From Ruminiclostridium sp. (lineage in GTDB: Bacteria; Bacillota; Clostridia; Oscillospirales; Oscillospiraceae): a DNA stretch of 26,747 bases. Positions 1 through 7,342 of this stretch are shown here, in pieces (position 1 is the stretch's first letter; the number at the start of each line of letters is the position of its first letter). The position numbers and the translations under genes were made by a program. The stretch spans positions 1-26,747 of the forward strand of contig JABUSR010000234.1 in assembly GCA_021442645.1 (NCBI GenBank), in the 5' to 3' direction. The notes beneath the pieces are model-generated. The model had not been told where the DNA came from, ran no database searches, and saw only the letters and a list, made by a program, of their open reading frames with translations.

Positions 1-33
1 TGCGGACAGCGTCATTTGTTTATCCATAGGGTA

Positions 34-39
34 ATTATA
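34..39 (-). promoter_or_regulatory. Possible divergent promoter at left edge (extended -10)
   Basis: On the minus strand a perfect TATAAT is preceded by TGG, which fits an extended -10 element (TGnTATAAT). No good -35 is visible. A transcript from here would run off the left end; ATG codons at 26 and 15 (minus) could open a gene leaving the window, but neither has a clear ribosome binding site, so I do not call a gene. Confidence 0.4.
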
Positions 40-110
40 CCATATTGGGGGCTTTTCCGTTCAGGTATTTTTTGTCCGGTGTTGCCTTAGGGAAATATTA
101 TGCATCTGCC

Positions 111-140
111 TTGACACTCCTGCCCTTTGCCCCGTATAAT
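111..140 (+). promoter_or_regulatory. Sigma-A promoter of the DUF1292 gene
   Basis: TTGACA at 111-116 and TATAAT at 135-140, separated by 18 bp: a near-consensus vegetative promoter. Transcription would start near 147, which excludes the in-frame ATG at 127 (inside the promoter) as a start codon and supports the ATG at 184. Confidence 0.85.
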
Positions 141-183
141 GAACCTAGGAACCAAGCGGAGCACCGCAGAAAGAAGGCATATT

Positions 184-489
184 ATGGCTGAAATCATCGA
201 TATCACCGGGAACCAGCCCGAGGAAGAAGAAAACATCTTCATACTGGAGGACGAAGACGGAAACGAAGTCCCCTTTGAGTTCGTGGACCTGATGGAGTAT
301 GAGGGAGAAGAGTACCTTTTCTTGCTGCCCGTTCAGGACGACGATGGCGAAGTGGTCATCCTCCATGTGGACATGGTGGACGGCGATGAGGAGGCCTACA
401 GCGGCGTAGAGAGCGAGGAGCTCCTCACCATTCTCTTTAACTTGTTCCGGGAAAAATATCAGGACGTATATGAGTTTGCCGATGAATGA
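184..489 (+). CDS. DUF1292 domain protein (YrzB-like)
   Basis: A 101-residue, strongly acidic protein whose middle (residues ~17-60, from NIFILEDEDGNEVPFEF through the LHVDMVDGDEE stretch) matches the DUF1292 pattern: alternating short beta strands of the form 'L.DEDGNE..FE.. ...Y.GKEYL.L.P' rich in Asp and Glu. DUF1292 proteins are widespread small proteins in Firmicutes (YrzB in Bacillus) and have no established function. I chose the ATG at 184 because it follows AGAAAGAAGG, and because the promoter overlaps any longer reading. No membrane segment or signal peptide is seen. It is monocistronic here, ending at a hairpin shared with the convergent folate operon, whereas in many relatives it lies with alaS/ruvX genes. 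The family call is firm; the function is unknown. Confidence 0.85.
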   Translation: MAEIIDITGNQPEEEENIFILEDEDGNEVPFEFVDLMEYEGEEYLFLLPVQDDDGEVVILHVDMVDGDEEAYSGVESEELLTILFNLFREKYQDVYEFADE

Positions 490-510
490 GCGGCTGAGAA
501 CAGAAAACAG

Positions 511-545
511 AACGAGTGGCCGATTTTTTGGCCACTCGTTTTTCA
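511..545. terminator. Bidirectional terminator between DUF1292 gene and folC
   Basis: A perfect 11-bp stem (511-521 with 530-540), loop of eight bases, followed by a T-run on the plus strand. It lies 21 bp after the DUF1292 stop and just beyond the end of the convergent folC, so it probably stops both; the plus-strand side has the better U-tract. Confidence 0.85.
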
Positions 546-549
546 TCTC

Positions 550-1818
550 TCAGGGGTTTAGCACAGCCTCCCGCACGTCCCCTACCATGTAAAGACTGCC
601 GAAGGCCAGAACCAGACCATGGGGTTCTATCTGCTCCAGAGCAAGCTTCATGCCATCGGCCACCCGGTCACAGGCGGTAACCGGCTTCCCATAGGGGGCC
701 AACACAGCCTTCAGCTCCTCGGCGGGCATGGCCCGGTGGTTGTCGGGGGTGACGGTGACAAACCGGGCCACATAGGGGGCGATGGCCTCGTACATCCGGC
801 CGTAGTCCTTGTCAGCCATGACGCCGGTGAGTGCGGTAATGGGCCGCCCATCCAGGTAATCCCGGATATTCTTTACCAAGGCGTCTAGGCACTGGGGGTT
901 GTGACCACCGTCCACGATAACATCGGGATCACGGCGAAGGATCTCAAACCGGCCCGGCCAGACCACCTGCCGCAGACCAGTCCGGATGGCCTCGTCTCCG
1001 ATGTGCCAGCCCCGGCGATTCAGACAATCCACCGCAGTAAGGACCACAGCGGCATTTTTCAACTGGTGCTCGCCCAGCAGAGGGAGGAGGAGATTCTTCC
1101 GGTCCCCAAGGTCGAACTGCTGGCCCAGGAAGCTGTGCTCCCGTAGGGCTAGGGAATCGAAATCGGCAAAGTGGAGCTCAGCGCCCACCTCTCGGCATCT
1201 CTCAGTGTAGATGGCCTCTACATTGGGACTGCTCCGATAAGCCGCCACCTGACAGCCTGCCTTGATAATGCCGGCCTTGTTGGCGGCGATTTCCTCAATG
1301 GTGGCACCCAGGTACTCCGTGTGATCCAGGCCCAGGTTGCAGAGGACAGCCACCTCCGGGGGATCGATGACATTGGTGGAGTCCAGTCGGCCCCCCATGC
1401 CTACCTCTAGGGAGACTACATCGCATTTGTGTTGGGCAAAGTAAACCAGGGCGATGGCGGTGACCAGCTCAAATTCCGTGGGGTGGTCCTTCATGGCCTC
1501 AGCGTGAGGCATAACCTGGGCGGTGATATCGGCCAGTTCTTGGTCAGGAATCTGCTCTCCGTCGATTTGCATCCGCTCATTAAAACGGGAGATAAAGGGA
1601 GAAGTAAACAATCCTGTGCGGTAACCAGCCTGCCGGAGGACGGAGGCCAGCATGGCGGCAGTGGAGCCCTTGCCGTTGGTACCGGCAATGTGGACATATT
1701 TCATGGTCTTTTCCGGGTTGCCCAGTCGGGTCAGCAGTTCCTGAATGCGGGAAAGGCCCAAAACGGCACCTTTCCAACTGATGGAGTGGATGTAGGTCAG
1801 CGATTCTTCGTAGGTCAT
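550..1818 (-). CDS. folC: Bifunctional folylpolyglutamate synthase / dihydrofolate synthase
   Basis: This is FolC, a cytoplasmic ATP-dependent Mur-type ligase that adds glutamate to dihydropteroate and then to reduced folates. The 422-residue length is normal for the family. The P-loop HIAGTNGKGST is at residues 43-53, the FTSPF motif at 71-75 and the conserved SLEVGMGGRLDSTNV block at 136-150. The later DGGHNP motif of the C-terminal glutamate ligase domain is also present. The start ATG at 1818 has GGAG nine bases upstream. It is the last gene of the folate operon, 43 bp after the folB-folK fusion, and ends at the shared hairpin at 511-545. Whether it has both activities cannot be told from sequence alone, but with folP in the same operon a dihydrofolate synthase function is expected. 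Confidence 0.95.
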   Translation of the reverse strand: MTYEESLTYIHSISWKGAVLGLSRIQELLTRLGNPEKTMKYVHIAGTNGKGSTAAMLASVLRQAGYRTGLFTSPFISRFNERMQIDGEQIPDQELADITAQVMPHAEAMKDHPTEFELVTAIALVYFAQHKCDVVSLEVGMGGRLDSTNVIDPPEVAVLCNLGLDHTEYLGATIEEIAANKAGIIKAGCQVAAYRSSPNVEAIYTERCREVGAELHFADFDSLALREHSFLGQQFDLGDRKNLLLPLLGEHQLKNAAVVLTAVDCLNRRGWHIGDEAIRTGLRQVVWPGRFEILRRDPDVIVDGGHNPQCLDALVKNIRDYLDGRPITALTGVMADKDYGRMYEAIAPYVARFVTVTPDNHRAMPAEELKAVLAPYGKPVTACDRVADGMKLALEQIEPHGLVLAFGSLYMVGDVREAVLNP

Positions 1819-1861
1819 CTGTATCGTCTCCGAGGACAGGGAATCTCAGCGGCCGGAATAC

Positions 1862-2692
1862 TCAGCCGTCGGGCAGGGCCTTCAGCAGGTCCTGCATGGT
1901 TTTGTTAAAAATAGGGTGGACCAGCCGGGGTGCTAACTGGGTCATGGGTTTTAACACGAAGTCCCGGTTCTGCAGGTCGGGATGAGGGATGACAAGCCGA
2001 TCACGGTCCAGTACCAAATCGTCGTAGAATAGGATATCCAGGTCCAGGGTACGGGGACCCCAGTGAACCAGACGCTCCCGTTTAGCAGTTTGCTCTACGG
2101 CCTGGAGTGCGTCCAGCAGTTCTTCCGGTTCATACAGGGTTTCAATCTCCATGGCGGCGTTGAGGAAGTCTCTCTGCTCCACTCCGCCGTAGGGTTTGGT
2201 GATTAGATAGGTACTCACCTGTCGAACCCGGATAAGGGGATTGGCCCGGAGGGCTTCTACAGCTCCGTCCAGATAGGCCTGCCTGTCCCCCAGATTGGAG
2301 CCCAGAGCCACGAAGGCCTTGTGCCAGCTCCGGCGGATGCAGACGGAGACTGTGTCAAAGGGCAAGGGAATAGGCGCACTGGGCTTCTGGATTTCCAGTT
2401 CAACCTGCCGGAGCAGAGGAAATGCCAGAAGCAGAGCCTCACAGGTGTGTTCTGCGGCGGCTTCTAACAGTTTCCAGGTGTTTTTTTGAAGGTAGTCCGT
2501 TAGAAACAGGCACACGTCGGCGTAGCTGACGGTGTCCTCCAGGTTATCGCCGCAACCGCTCTTCCGGGTGGAGGAGAACAGAGTGGCGTTGATAATAAAG
2601 GTCTGACCCAGCCGGGTCTCCTCCTCTAGGACCCCGTGGTGGGCAAAAATCCGCAGGCCGCGGATTCGAATCTCGTCTCGATCAAATTCCAT
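1862..2692 (-). CDS. folBK: FolB-FolK fusion: dihydroneopterin aldolase / HPPK
   Basis: A 276-residue two-domain protein. Residues ~5-121 are dihydroneopterin aldolase (FolB), with the FAHHGVLEEE segment (active-site Glu region, 16-25) and the conserved QKPSAPIP loop with Lys103. Residues ~125-276 are 6-hydroxymethyl-7,8-dihydropterin pyrophosphokinase (FolK), with AFVALGSNLGDR at 127-137 and the signature WGPRTLDLDILF at 211-222, whose Asp217 and Asp219 bind magnesium. The protein thus makes and then pyrophosphorylates the pterin that FolP uses. The ATG at 2692 has GGAGG nine bases upstream, inside the end of folP (11-bp overlap, suggesting translational coupling). FolB-FolK fusions are known elsewhere (for example SulD of pneumococcus). 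Both active sites look intact. Confidence 0.95.
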   Translation of the reverse strand: MEFDRDEIRIRGLRIFAHHGVLEEETRLGQTFIINATLFSSTRKSGCGDNLEDTVSYADVCLFLTDYLQKNTWKLLEAAAEHTCEALLLAFPLLRQVELEIQKPSAPIPLPFDTVSVCIRRSWHKAFVALGSNLGDRQAYLDGAVEALRANPLIRVRQVSTYLITKPYGGVEQRDFLNAAMEIETLYEPEELLDALQAVEQTAKRERLVHWGPRTLDLDILFYDDLVLDRDRLVIPHPDLQNRDFVLKPMTQLAPRLVHPIFNKTMQDLLKALPDG

Positions 2693-3494
2693 TGAATACT
2701 GCCTCCGTCATGCGTACTGCCCGGGCGTTGGCCTCCACATCGTGGACTCGGATAAACATACAGCCAAACAGGGCGGCCATCACACTGGTGGCCAGGGTGC
2801 CTTCCAGCCTCTGATTAACGGGGAGGTTCAGGGCCGTGCCGATCATGCTTTTCCGGCTGGTGCCCAACAGCACCGGCAGGCCGAAGGCCCGGCGGAGCTC
2901 CGGCAGACGCCGCAGGCAGGCCAGGTTCTGTTCATAGGTCTTTCCAAAGCCCACGCCGGGGTCCAGAATGATTTTATTCCGGGAGATCCCGGCGGCATCA
3001 GCCAAGGAAAGAGTACCCCGCAAATCCTCCAGTAGCTCCGGAAAGAACTTTTCGTAGTTGGCTTCGGCCCGGTTGTGCATCAGACAGCAGGGAACCCCGG
3101 CCTGGGCGATGACTGCGGCCATGTTGTGATCGTGCTTAAGTCCCCAGATATCGTTAATGAGAGCTGCTCCGGCTTTCAGGCCCTCCCGGGCCACAGCACT
3201 CTTGTAAGTATCCAGACTAATGGGCAGGTCAAACCGGGCCTTTACAGCCTCGATGACCGGCAGGACCCGGTCCATTTCTTCCTGTTCGGAGACAGAGGTA
3301 AAGCCGGGGCGGGTGGATTCCCCGCCGATATCCACGATGTCAACACCCTGGGCGAACATATCTTCTACGTGGCGGAGGGCGGCGTCGAGCACTGTCCATT
3401 GTCCGCCGTCAGAAAAGGAGTCCGGGGTCACGTTGAGGATGCCCATAATATAGGTTTTACCGGTCGTTTGAAAATCTTTGCCGCCAATCTTCAC
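2682..3494 (-). CDS. folP: Dihydropteroate synthase
   Basis: FolP condenses 6-hydroxymethyl-7,8-dihydropterin pyrophosphate with p-aminobenzoate and is the sulfonamide target. The 270-residue TIM-barrel protein has both signature loops: MGILNVTPDSFSDGG at 17-31 and DIGGESTRPG at 55-64. IILDPGVGFGKT (176-187), GTSRKSMIG (212-220, sulfonamide/pABA site) and RVHDV (250-254) follow. I see no insertion in the loops where sulfonamide-resistance changes usually fall, but this was judged by eye. The start is GTG at 3494, with AAGGAGG seven bases upstream; the in-frame region before it belongs to the HD gene. It begins 12 bp after the HD gene and overlaps folBK by 11 bp. Confidence 0.95.
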   Translation of the reverse strand: MKIGGKDFQTTGKTYIMGILNVTPDSFSDGGQWTVLDAALRHVEDMFAQGVDIVDIGGESTRPGFTSVSEQEEMDRVLPVIEAVKARFDLPISLDTYKSAVAREGLKAGAALINDIWGLKHDHNMAAVIAQAGVPCCLMHNRAEANYEKFFPELLEDLRGTLSLADAAGISRNKIILDPGVGFGKTYEQNLACLRRLPELRRAFGLPVLLGTSRKSMIGTALNLPVNQRLEGTLATSVMAALFGCMFIRVHDVEANARAVRMTEAVFNGI

Positions 3495-3506
3495 GGTCGC
3501 TCCTCC

Positions 3507-3992
3507 TTACCGGGAGATTCCCGAATTTTTTCTGTCCTCTGGCCAGTTGCAGGGCCCGGCAGATGGGCAGCACCAGCAGGGCCGGCAGAGCTTATCTGCT
3601 CGCTGCAGCAGTTCCCCCAGGGGGGACTGCTGATTTGTCTGTATATGACCTCGGTGGGTGTGGATGGCAGAGAGAATCTCTGCTGTCTCCTGATGGGAGA
3701 AACCGACCTCCGGCAGGATGATTGCTGCCAGCGCGGCGCCTGCCTCCTCATGGGGCCTGCCCCCCTCCAGCTGTTCCGCCCTACCGATGTCGTGGAGCAG
3801 GGCGGAGGCGTAGACCGTCTCCCGACTCAAAGGGAGGTGATTCTCCAAGGTCTCGATCCACATAATCCGGGCCACATCCAGCAGATGGGTCAGATCATGG
3901 CGGCAGAAGAGGCGGTCAGCCTCCAGTATTGCCAGCCGACGGAGCGCATCCTCAAAGAGAGGGTGATGCAGTATATCATTGACCCGAATCAT
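3507..3992 (-). CDS. HD-domain hydrolase in the folate operon
   Basis: A 161-residue HD-superfamily protein with candidate metal ligands His36 (in DLTHLLDVAR), His67-Asp68 (in LLHDIGR), His81 and Asp133 (in ADKLCR). HD proteins are metal-dependent phosphohydrolases. The C-terminal tail has five Cys within thirteen residues (136, 139, 141, 142, 148), which could bind another metal. The true start is the ATG at 3992: it overlaps the folE stop as ATGA, whereas the longer reading would lie inside folE. Its place between folE and folP points to a pterin step. No Nudix FolQ or other dihydroneopterin-triphosphate phosphatase is in the operon, and archaeal MptB is a precedent for an HD enzyme acting on dihydroneopterin phosphates. 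Fold assignment is confident; substrate is inference. Confidence 0.85.
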   Translation of the reverse strand: MIRVNDILHHPLFEDALRRLAILEADRLFCRHDLTHLLDVARIMWIETLENHLPLSRETVYASALLHDIGRAEQLEGGRPHEEAGAALAAIILPEVGFSHQETAEILSAIHTHRGHIQTNQQSPLGELLQRADKLCRPCWCCPSAGPCNWPEDRKNSGISR

Positions 3993-4549
3993 CGGGCGTT
4001 CAGGAGCTGGAAAAATCGATCCTGGAGAGTGGGATCTTCCAGGAAACAGCCCAAAGCGGCAACGGTATTGGTCTGGCTCCCGGGCTTCTGGATCCCCCGC
4101 ATAGTCATACACATGTGCTCAGCTTCCAGCATCACCATGACCCCTTTGGGCTGAAGATCCTCCATGATGGCGGCTGCAATCTGGCCGGTCATTTGTTCCT
4201 GAATCTGAGGGCGGCGGGCAAAGACCTCTACCGTCCGGGCCAACTTGCTGAGTCCGACCACCTGACCGTTGGGAATGTAAGCGATGTGGGCCTTACCATA
4301 GAAGGGTAAGAAGTGATGCTCACAGATAGAGTAGAAGGTGATGTCCTTCTCTATCACCAGATTATTGACTGCCACAGGAAACCGTTTGGTCAGGTGTTCG
4401 GTGGCTGTCTGTTCCAGCCCGCCGAAAAGCTCCTGGCACATCCGGGCAATGCGGTCAGGCGTCTCCTCCAGGCCGGGCCGGGTGGGGTCCTCGCCGATGC
4501 CTTCCAGAAATAAGTTGACGGCCTCTTTAATTTTCTGATGGTCGATCAA
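3989..4549 (-). CDS. folE: GTP cyclohydrolase I
   Basis: FolE converts GTP to 7,8-dihydroneopterin triphosphate, the first step of folate synthesis. Counting from the start chosen here, the protein has 186 residues, typical of the family. Zinc ligands Cys76 and His79 (in ICEHHFLPFYGKAHIAY) and Cys147 (in EHMCMTMRG) are all present, so this is the zinc-dependent FolE type IA. I chose the TTG at 4549 because AAGGAG lies nine bases upstream (4559-4564); the longer TTG at 4576 has no ribosome binding site and would place this Shine-Dalgarno inside the gene. It is the first gene of the operon, overlaps the HD gene by four bases (ATGA), and has its own promoter. Confidence 0.94.
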   Translation of the reverse strand: MIDHQKIKEAVNLFLEGIGEDPTRPGLEETPDRIARMCQELFGGLEQTATEHLTKRFPVAVNNLVIEKDITFYSICEHHFLPFYGKAHIAYIPNGQVVGLSKLARTVEVFARRPQIQEQMTGQIAAAIMEDLQPKGVMVMLEAEHMCMTMRGIQKPGSQTNTVAALGCFLEDPTLQDRFFQLLNAR

Positions 4550-4609
4550 TGCAGACCACTCCTTACAAAGAATCAAACCGTATAAAACGGCATAATAATC
4601 AATTCTAAT

Positions 4610-4638
4610 ATTATATATTTTTTTTCAGGAAAAATCAA
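4610..4638 (-). promoter_or_regulatory. Promoter of the folate operon
   Basis: On the minus strand, TTGATT (4633-4638) and TATAAT (4610-4615) are spaced by 17 bp. The predicted transcript starts near 4603, giving a leader of about 54 bases before the folE TTG. The leader carries CCGTTTTATACGG (4579-4591), part of which recurs in the crt leader. Confidence 0.8.
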
Positions 4639-4754
4639 CGGGGGTCACCCTGGAAGGGGGAAACTTTCTTAGAATTTCTGGTTATGCTTTCAAAAAACGA
4701 ACAAAAACGCCTCCGGAGCTACATTTGGCGGATGATGAAAACCATGTTGGTTTA

Positions 4755-4794
4755 CGAAAAAACAAGCGGCCGACCGAGAAGGCCGACCGCTTGT
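4755..4794 (-). terminator. Terminator of the crt-hbd transcript
   Basis: Imperfect hairpin at 4762-4794: eight outer base pairs (ACAAGCGG with CCGCTTGT) and a GG/CC inner pairing separated by a small internal loop. Read on the minus strand it is followed by a T6 run, as expected for intrinsic termination about 55 bases after the hbd stop. Confidence 0.75.
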
Positions 4795-4850
4795 ATATGG
4801 TTGGGACTATGCCGGATGCACGAGTCCTAAAGATTGGCTGGTGGGGCAGA

Positions 4851-5699
4851 TTAATACTTGTAGAAGCCCTCGCCGGTCTTCTGGCCCAGCAGGCCTGCGC
4901 GGACCATCTTCTTCATGGTCAGAGCGGGGCGATACTTAGAGTCACCGGTCTCGGTGAAGATGGTCTCCATGATGGCCAGGCAGATGTCCAGACCAACCAG
5001 GTCGGCCAGAGCCAAGGGGCCCATCTTGTGGTTGGCACCGTACATCATAGCGGTGTCGATATCTTCCTTGGAAGCGATGCCGTTCTCCAGAACGATGATG
5101 GCCTCGTTAATCATGGGGAACAGGATGCGGTTGACAACGAAACCGGGAGCTTCACCGACCTCGACGGGGCTCTTGCCAATCTCGGCTGCGCAGTCATAGA
5201 CAGCCTTGAAGGCATCGTCGCTGGTACGGGCGCCGCGGATGACTTCCACAAGCTTCATAGCAGGAGCGGGGTTGAAGAAGTGCATACCCAGAACCTTCTC
5301 AGGGCGCTTGGTAGCGGCGGCGATAGCGGTGATGGAGATGGAAGAGGTGTTGGAAGCCAGGATGGTCTCGGGCTTGCACAGCTCGTCCAGTTCCTTGAAG
5401 ATACTCTTCTTGATGTCTAGGACTTCGATAGCAGCCTCAACGACCAGGTCACAGTCAGCGGCATCAGCCAGCTCCAGAGTATAGGAGACGCGGCCCAGAA
5501 CAGCAGCCTTCTCTTCTTCGGTGATCTTGCCCTTGGCAACCTTCTTCTCCATGTTCTTGGTCAGAACACCTTCGCCGCGCTGAATGAAAGCTTCAGCGAT
5601 ATCGCGGACGATAACGGTCTTGCCAGATTCAGCAAAAACCTGTGCAATGCCCATGCCCATGGTGCCTGCGCCCAGAACCATAATCTTATTGATAGCCAT
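4851..5699 (-). CDS. hbd: 3-hydroxybutyryl-CoA dehydrogenase
   Basis: Hbd reduces acetoacetyl-CoA to (S)-3-hydroxybutyryl-CoA with NAD(P)H in butyrate synthesis. The 282-residue length is standard. The N-terminal Rossmann motif GAGTMG is at 10-15. The catalytic set known from clostridial enzymes is present: Ser119 (SNTSSIS), His140 (GMHFFNPAP), Glu152 (KLVEVIRG) and Asn190 (VVNRILFP). The C-terminal helical domain ends in the usual GQKTGEGFYKY. The ATG at 5699 has AGGAGG nine bases upstream. It follows crt by about 100 bp with a hairpin in the gap and ends at a terminator. Acyl-CoA dehydrogenase, etf and thiolase genes, which often accompany this pair, are not in the window. Confidence 0.96.
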   Translation of the reverse strand: MAINKIMVLGAGTMGMGIAQVFAESGKTVIVRDIAEAFIQRGEGVLTKNMEKKVAKGKITEEEKAAVLGRVSYTLELADAADCDLVVEAAIEVLDIKKSIFKELDELCKPETILASNTSSISITAIAAATKRPEKVLGMHFFNPAPAMKLVEVIRGARTSDDAFKAVYDCAAEIGKSPVEVGEAPGFVVNRILFPMINEAIIVLENGIASKEDIDTAMMYGANHKMGPLALADLVGLDICLAIMETIFTETGDSKYRPALTMKKMVRAGLLGQKTGEGFYKY

Positions 5700-5749
5700 G
5701 ATAGAATTCCTCCTAAAAATATGAAAATGTTAAAAAACTACAGGATAAG

Positions 5750-5779
5750 GCAGGGGGCGATGATTTCGTCGCCCCCTGC
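5750..5779 (-). other. Strong hairpin between crt and hbd
   Basis: Perfect 11-bp GC-rich stem (5750-5760 with 5769-5779) and 8-base loop, 20 bp after the crt stop. On the minus strand the nearest T-run begins about twelve bases later, so this is a poor terminator. It could partly terminate or protect the 3' end of crt mRNA, tuning the crt:hbd ratio (inference). Confidence 0.6.
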
Positions 5780-5798
5780 AGAAAGACAAAGGGAAAAA

Positions 5799-6575
5799 TC
5801 AGCGGTTCTTGAAGCCGTCCAGCTTACGCTTTTCAACGAATGCCTTCATAGCATCCTTCTGGTCCTCCGTGCCGAAGCAGGTGGCGAAGGCCAGTGCCTC
5901 ATAGGTGACTGCAGTGCTGATGTCGCAGTCGATGCCACGGCGGATTGCCATCTTGGCGGTGCGGATAGCAACCTGAGCCTTGGAAGCGATCTTCTGAGCC
6001 ATATTGATAGCGGTGTCCATCAGTTCATCCATAGGAACGACGTAGTTGACCAGGCCGAGGCGCTTGGCTTCATTTGCGTCGATGGTGTCAGCGGTGAGGA
6101 TGAGCTCGAAGGCGGGACCGGTACCAATGATACGAGCCATACGCTGGGTGCCGCCGAAACCGGGGATGATGCCCAGGCCAACTTCGGGCTGACCGAACTT
6201 TGCCTTTTCGGAAGCGATGCGGATGTCGCAGGCCATAGCCAGCTCGCAACCGCCGCCCAGAGCGAAGCCGTTGACAGCTGCGATGGTGGGCTTGGCAAAC
6301 ATGTCAATGCGCATGAACAGGTTGTTACCCAGCTCGGAGAAGGCCAGACCTTCGGACACGTTCTGGGTGGCCATCTCGCCGATGTCAGCACCGGCCACGA
6401 AGGCGCGGCCTGCGCCGGTAAAGATGACAACGTAGATGTCGTCGTCATGCTCGACCTGGTCCAGAGCGACGGACATGTCAGCGAAGACGGCGCTGCTCAG
6501 AGCGTTCAGAGCCTCGGGGCGGTTCATGGTGACGATACCGATGTGACCCTGCTTAGTTACTTCTACAAAAGCCAT
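5799..6575 (-). CDS. crt: Crotonase / short-chain enoyl-CoA hydratase
   Basis: Crt dehydrates 3-hydroxybutyryl-CoA to crotonyl-CoA. The 258-residue protein has the oxyanion-hole segments AFVAGADIGEM (58-68) and GFALGGGCELAM (103-114). Both catalytic glutamates of the enoyl-CoA hydratase family are present: Glu111 (GGGCE) and Glu131 (FGQPE), twenty residues apart as in the rat enzyme (Glu144/Glu164). This argues for a true hydratase rather than another crotonase-fold enzyme. The ATG at 6575 has AGGAGG seven bases upstream. It is the first gene of the crt-hbd unit; the substrate assignment leans on the adjacent hbd and on the CoA-transferase 10 kb away. Confidence 0.94.
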   Translation of the reverse strand: MAFVEVTKQGHIGIVTMNRPEALNALSSAVFADMSVALDQVEHDDDIYVVIFTGAGRAFVAGADIGEMATQNVSEGLAFSELGNNLFMRIDMFAKPTIAAVNGFALGGGCELAMACDIRIASEKAKFGQPEVGLGIIPGFGGTQRMARIIGTGPAFELILTADTIDANEAKRLGLVNYVVPMDELMDTAINMAQKIASKAQVAIRTAKMAIRRGIDCDISTAVTYEALAFATCFGTEDQKDAMKAFVEKRKLDGFKNR

Positions 6576-6620
6576 TTTTTTACCTCCTATAAGTTAGGGA
6601 TACGATCCAATGAAAATTGG

Positions 6621-6647
6621 TTATACGGTTGCTTTTCACCCGTATAA
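6621..6647 (-). promoter_or_regulatory. Inverted repeat in the crt leader
   Basis: Perfect 8-bp arms TTATACGG (6621-6628) and CCGTATAA (6640-6647) around an 11-base spacer, lying roughly 7-33 bases after the predicted crt transcription start. It could be an operator or an RNA hairpin. The right arm belongs to CCGTATAAAAC, also found in the folE leader. Confidence 0.4.
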
Positions 6648-6660
6648 AACTATCACATTT

Positions 6661-6689
6661 AGTATACTTCAATTTCTCCTATGGAACAA
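6661..6689 (-). promoter_or_regulatory. Promoter of crt-hbd
   Basis: On the minus strand, TTGTTC (6684-6689) and TATACT (6661-6666) with 17-bp spacing. The -10 is strong and the -35 moderate. The leader to the crt ATG would be about 80 bases. Confidence 0.65.
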
Positions 6690-7313
6690 GGCAAATTTGC
6701 TCGCTGATTTACCTAAAAAATAAGAAATTAAAACATCATTTCTGTCTACTTTTCGCAGAAGCAACTGCATAATTTGTGTCAAATAATTTGCAAGAAGAAG
6801 AAAGAGCAATGGCAAAAAGAAGGGGAAGGGGATGGGCCCGGTATTGAGAGGGATCTCGGGGCTACTTCAATCTGTTCTGCCCGATTACGACAAAAAGACA
6901 AGCGGTACTGGGGTGCATGGCCCGACGAAGGCAGCTCCTGACAGAAAATACCTGGGCAGACTGGCAGCAACAGGACAGAACGCACCATCTTGGCAGAGGA
7001 GGAGACCCAGGGCGGAGCCCGGAAGAGAAAGGAGACTGGCGTCGGCGGTACCAGACAGGCCCTTTTTTTCTGCAGGAATCCTGCGCAAAAATTTCTTAAA
7101 AAGGGATGCTGAGTCCATATCACACAAGGAGATTACCCGGGAGCCAGTGGGACTCGTCGAAGGAGAAATCGGACGGAGCCTGAGAGGGAACGGCTGGGAA
7201 AACGTGTGAACAAAAGGAGCAGATGACGTGAAATATACTTGAAAAAGGGGTCTTATCCTAGCTGTGACCGCCTTTTTGCCTCGGTTTGCTGCGGGGATTT
7301 GGCGGTGTCCCCT

Positions 7314-7342
7314 TGCCACCGGGAAAAAATTCCGCTACAATG
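7314..7342 (+). promoter_or_regulatory. Promoter of tadA
   Basis: TTGCCA (7314-7319) and TACAAT (7337-7342) with exactly 17-bp spacing. The transcript would start near 7349, 21 bases before the ATG at 7370, which rules out the in-frame ATG codons further upstream. Confidence 0.75.

Larger units (their letters stand above)
4550..4850. other. Intergenic region between folE and hbd
   Basis: Holds the folE leader and promoter (4550-4638) and the hbd terminator (4755-4794). Nothing coding is recognised in the stretch between 4640 and 4750. Confidence 0.6.

Noticed and set aside
2655..2675. GATTCGAATC resembling a tRNA T-arm
   Set aside because: It lies inside the folB coding region and no cloverleaf can be formed around it.
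3075..4154. 359-codon open frame on the plus strand over folP, the HD gene and folE
   Set aside because: It covers three recognisable genes on the other strand and its translation resembles no protein.
6778..6783. TTGACA on the minus strand upstream of the crt promoter
   Set aside because: No -10 element lies 16-18 bp downstream; the TTGTTC/TATACT pair further on is a better promoter.
7045..7053. T-box-like core TGGTACCGC on the minus strand
   Set aside because: The surrounding sequence lacks the rest of the T-box (AGGG start, specifier stem, terminator), the nearest downstream gene on that strand is crt about 470 bp away, and a match this short is expected by chance in a window of this size.
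6832..7209. 125-codon open frame on the plus strand between crt and tadA
   Set aside because: Low-complexity Arg/Gly/Glu-rich translation with no recognisable fold, no ribosome binding site, and competing open frames on the opposite strand; more likely a composition effect.
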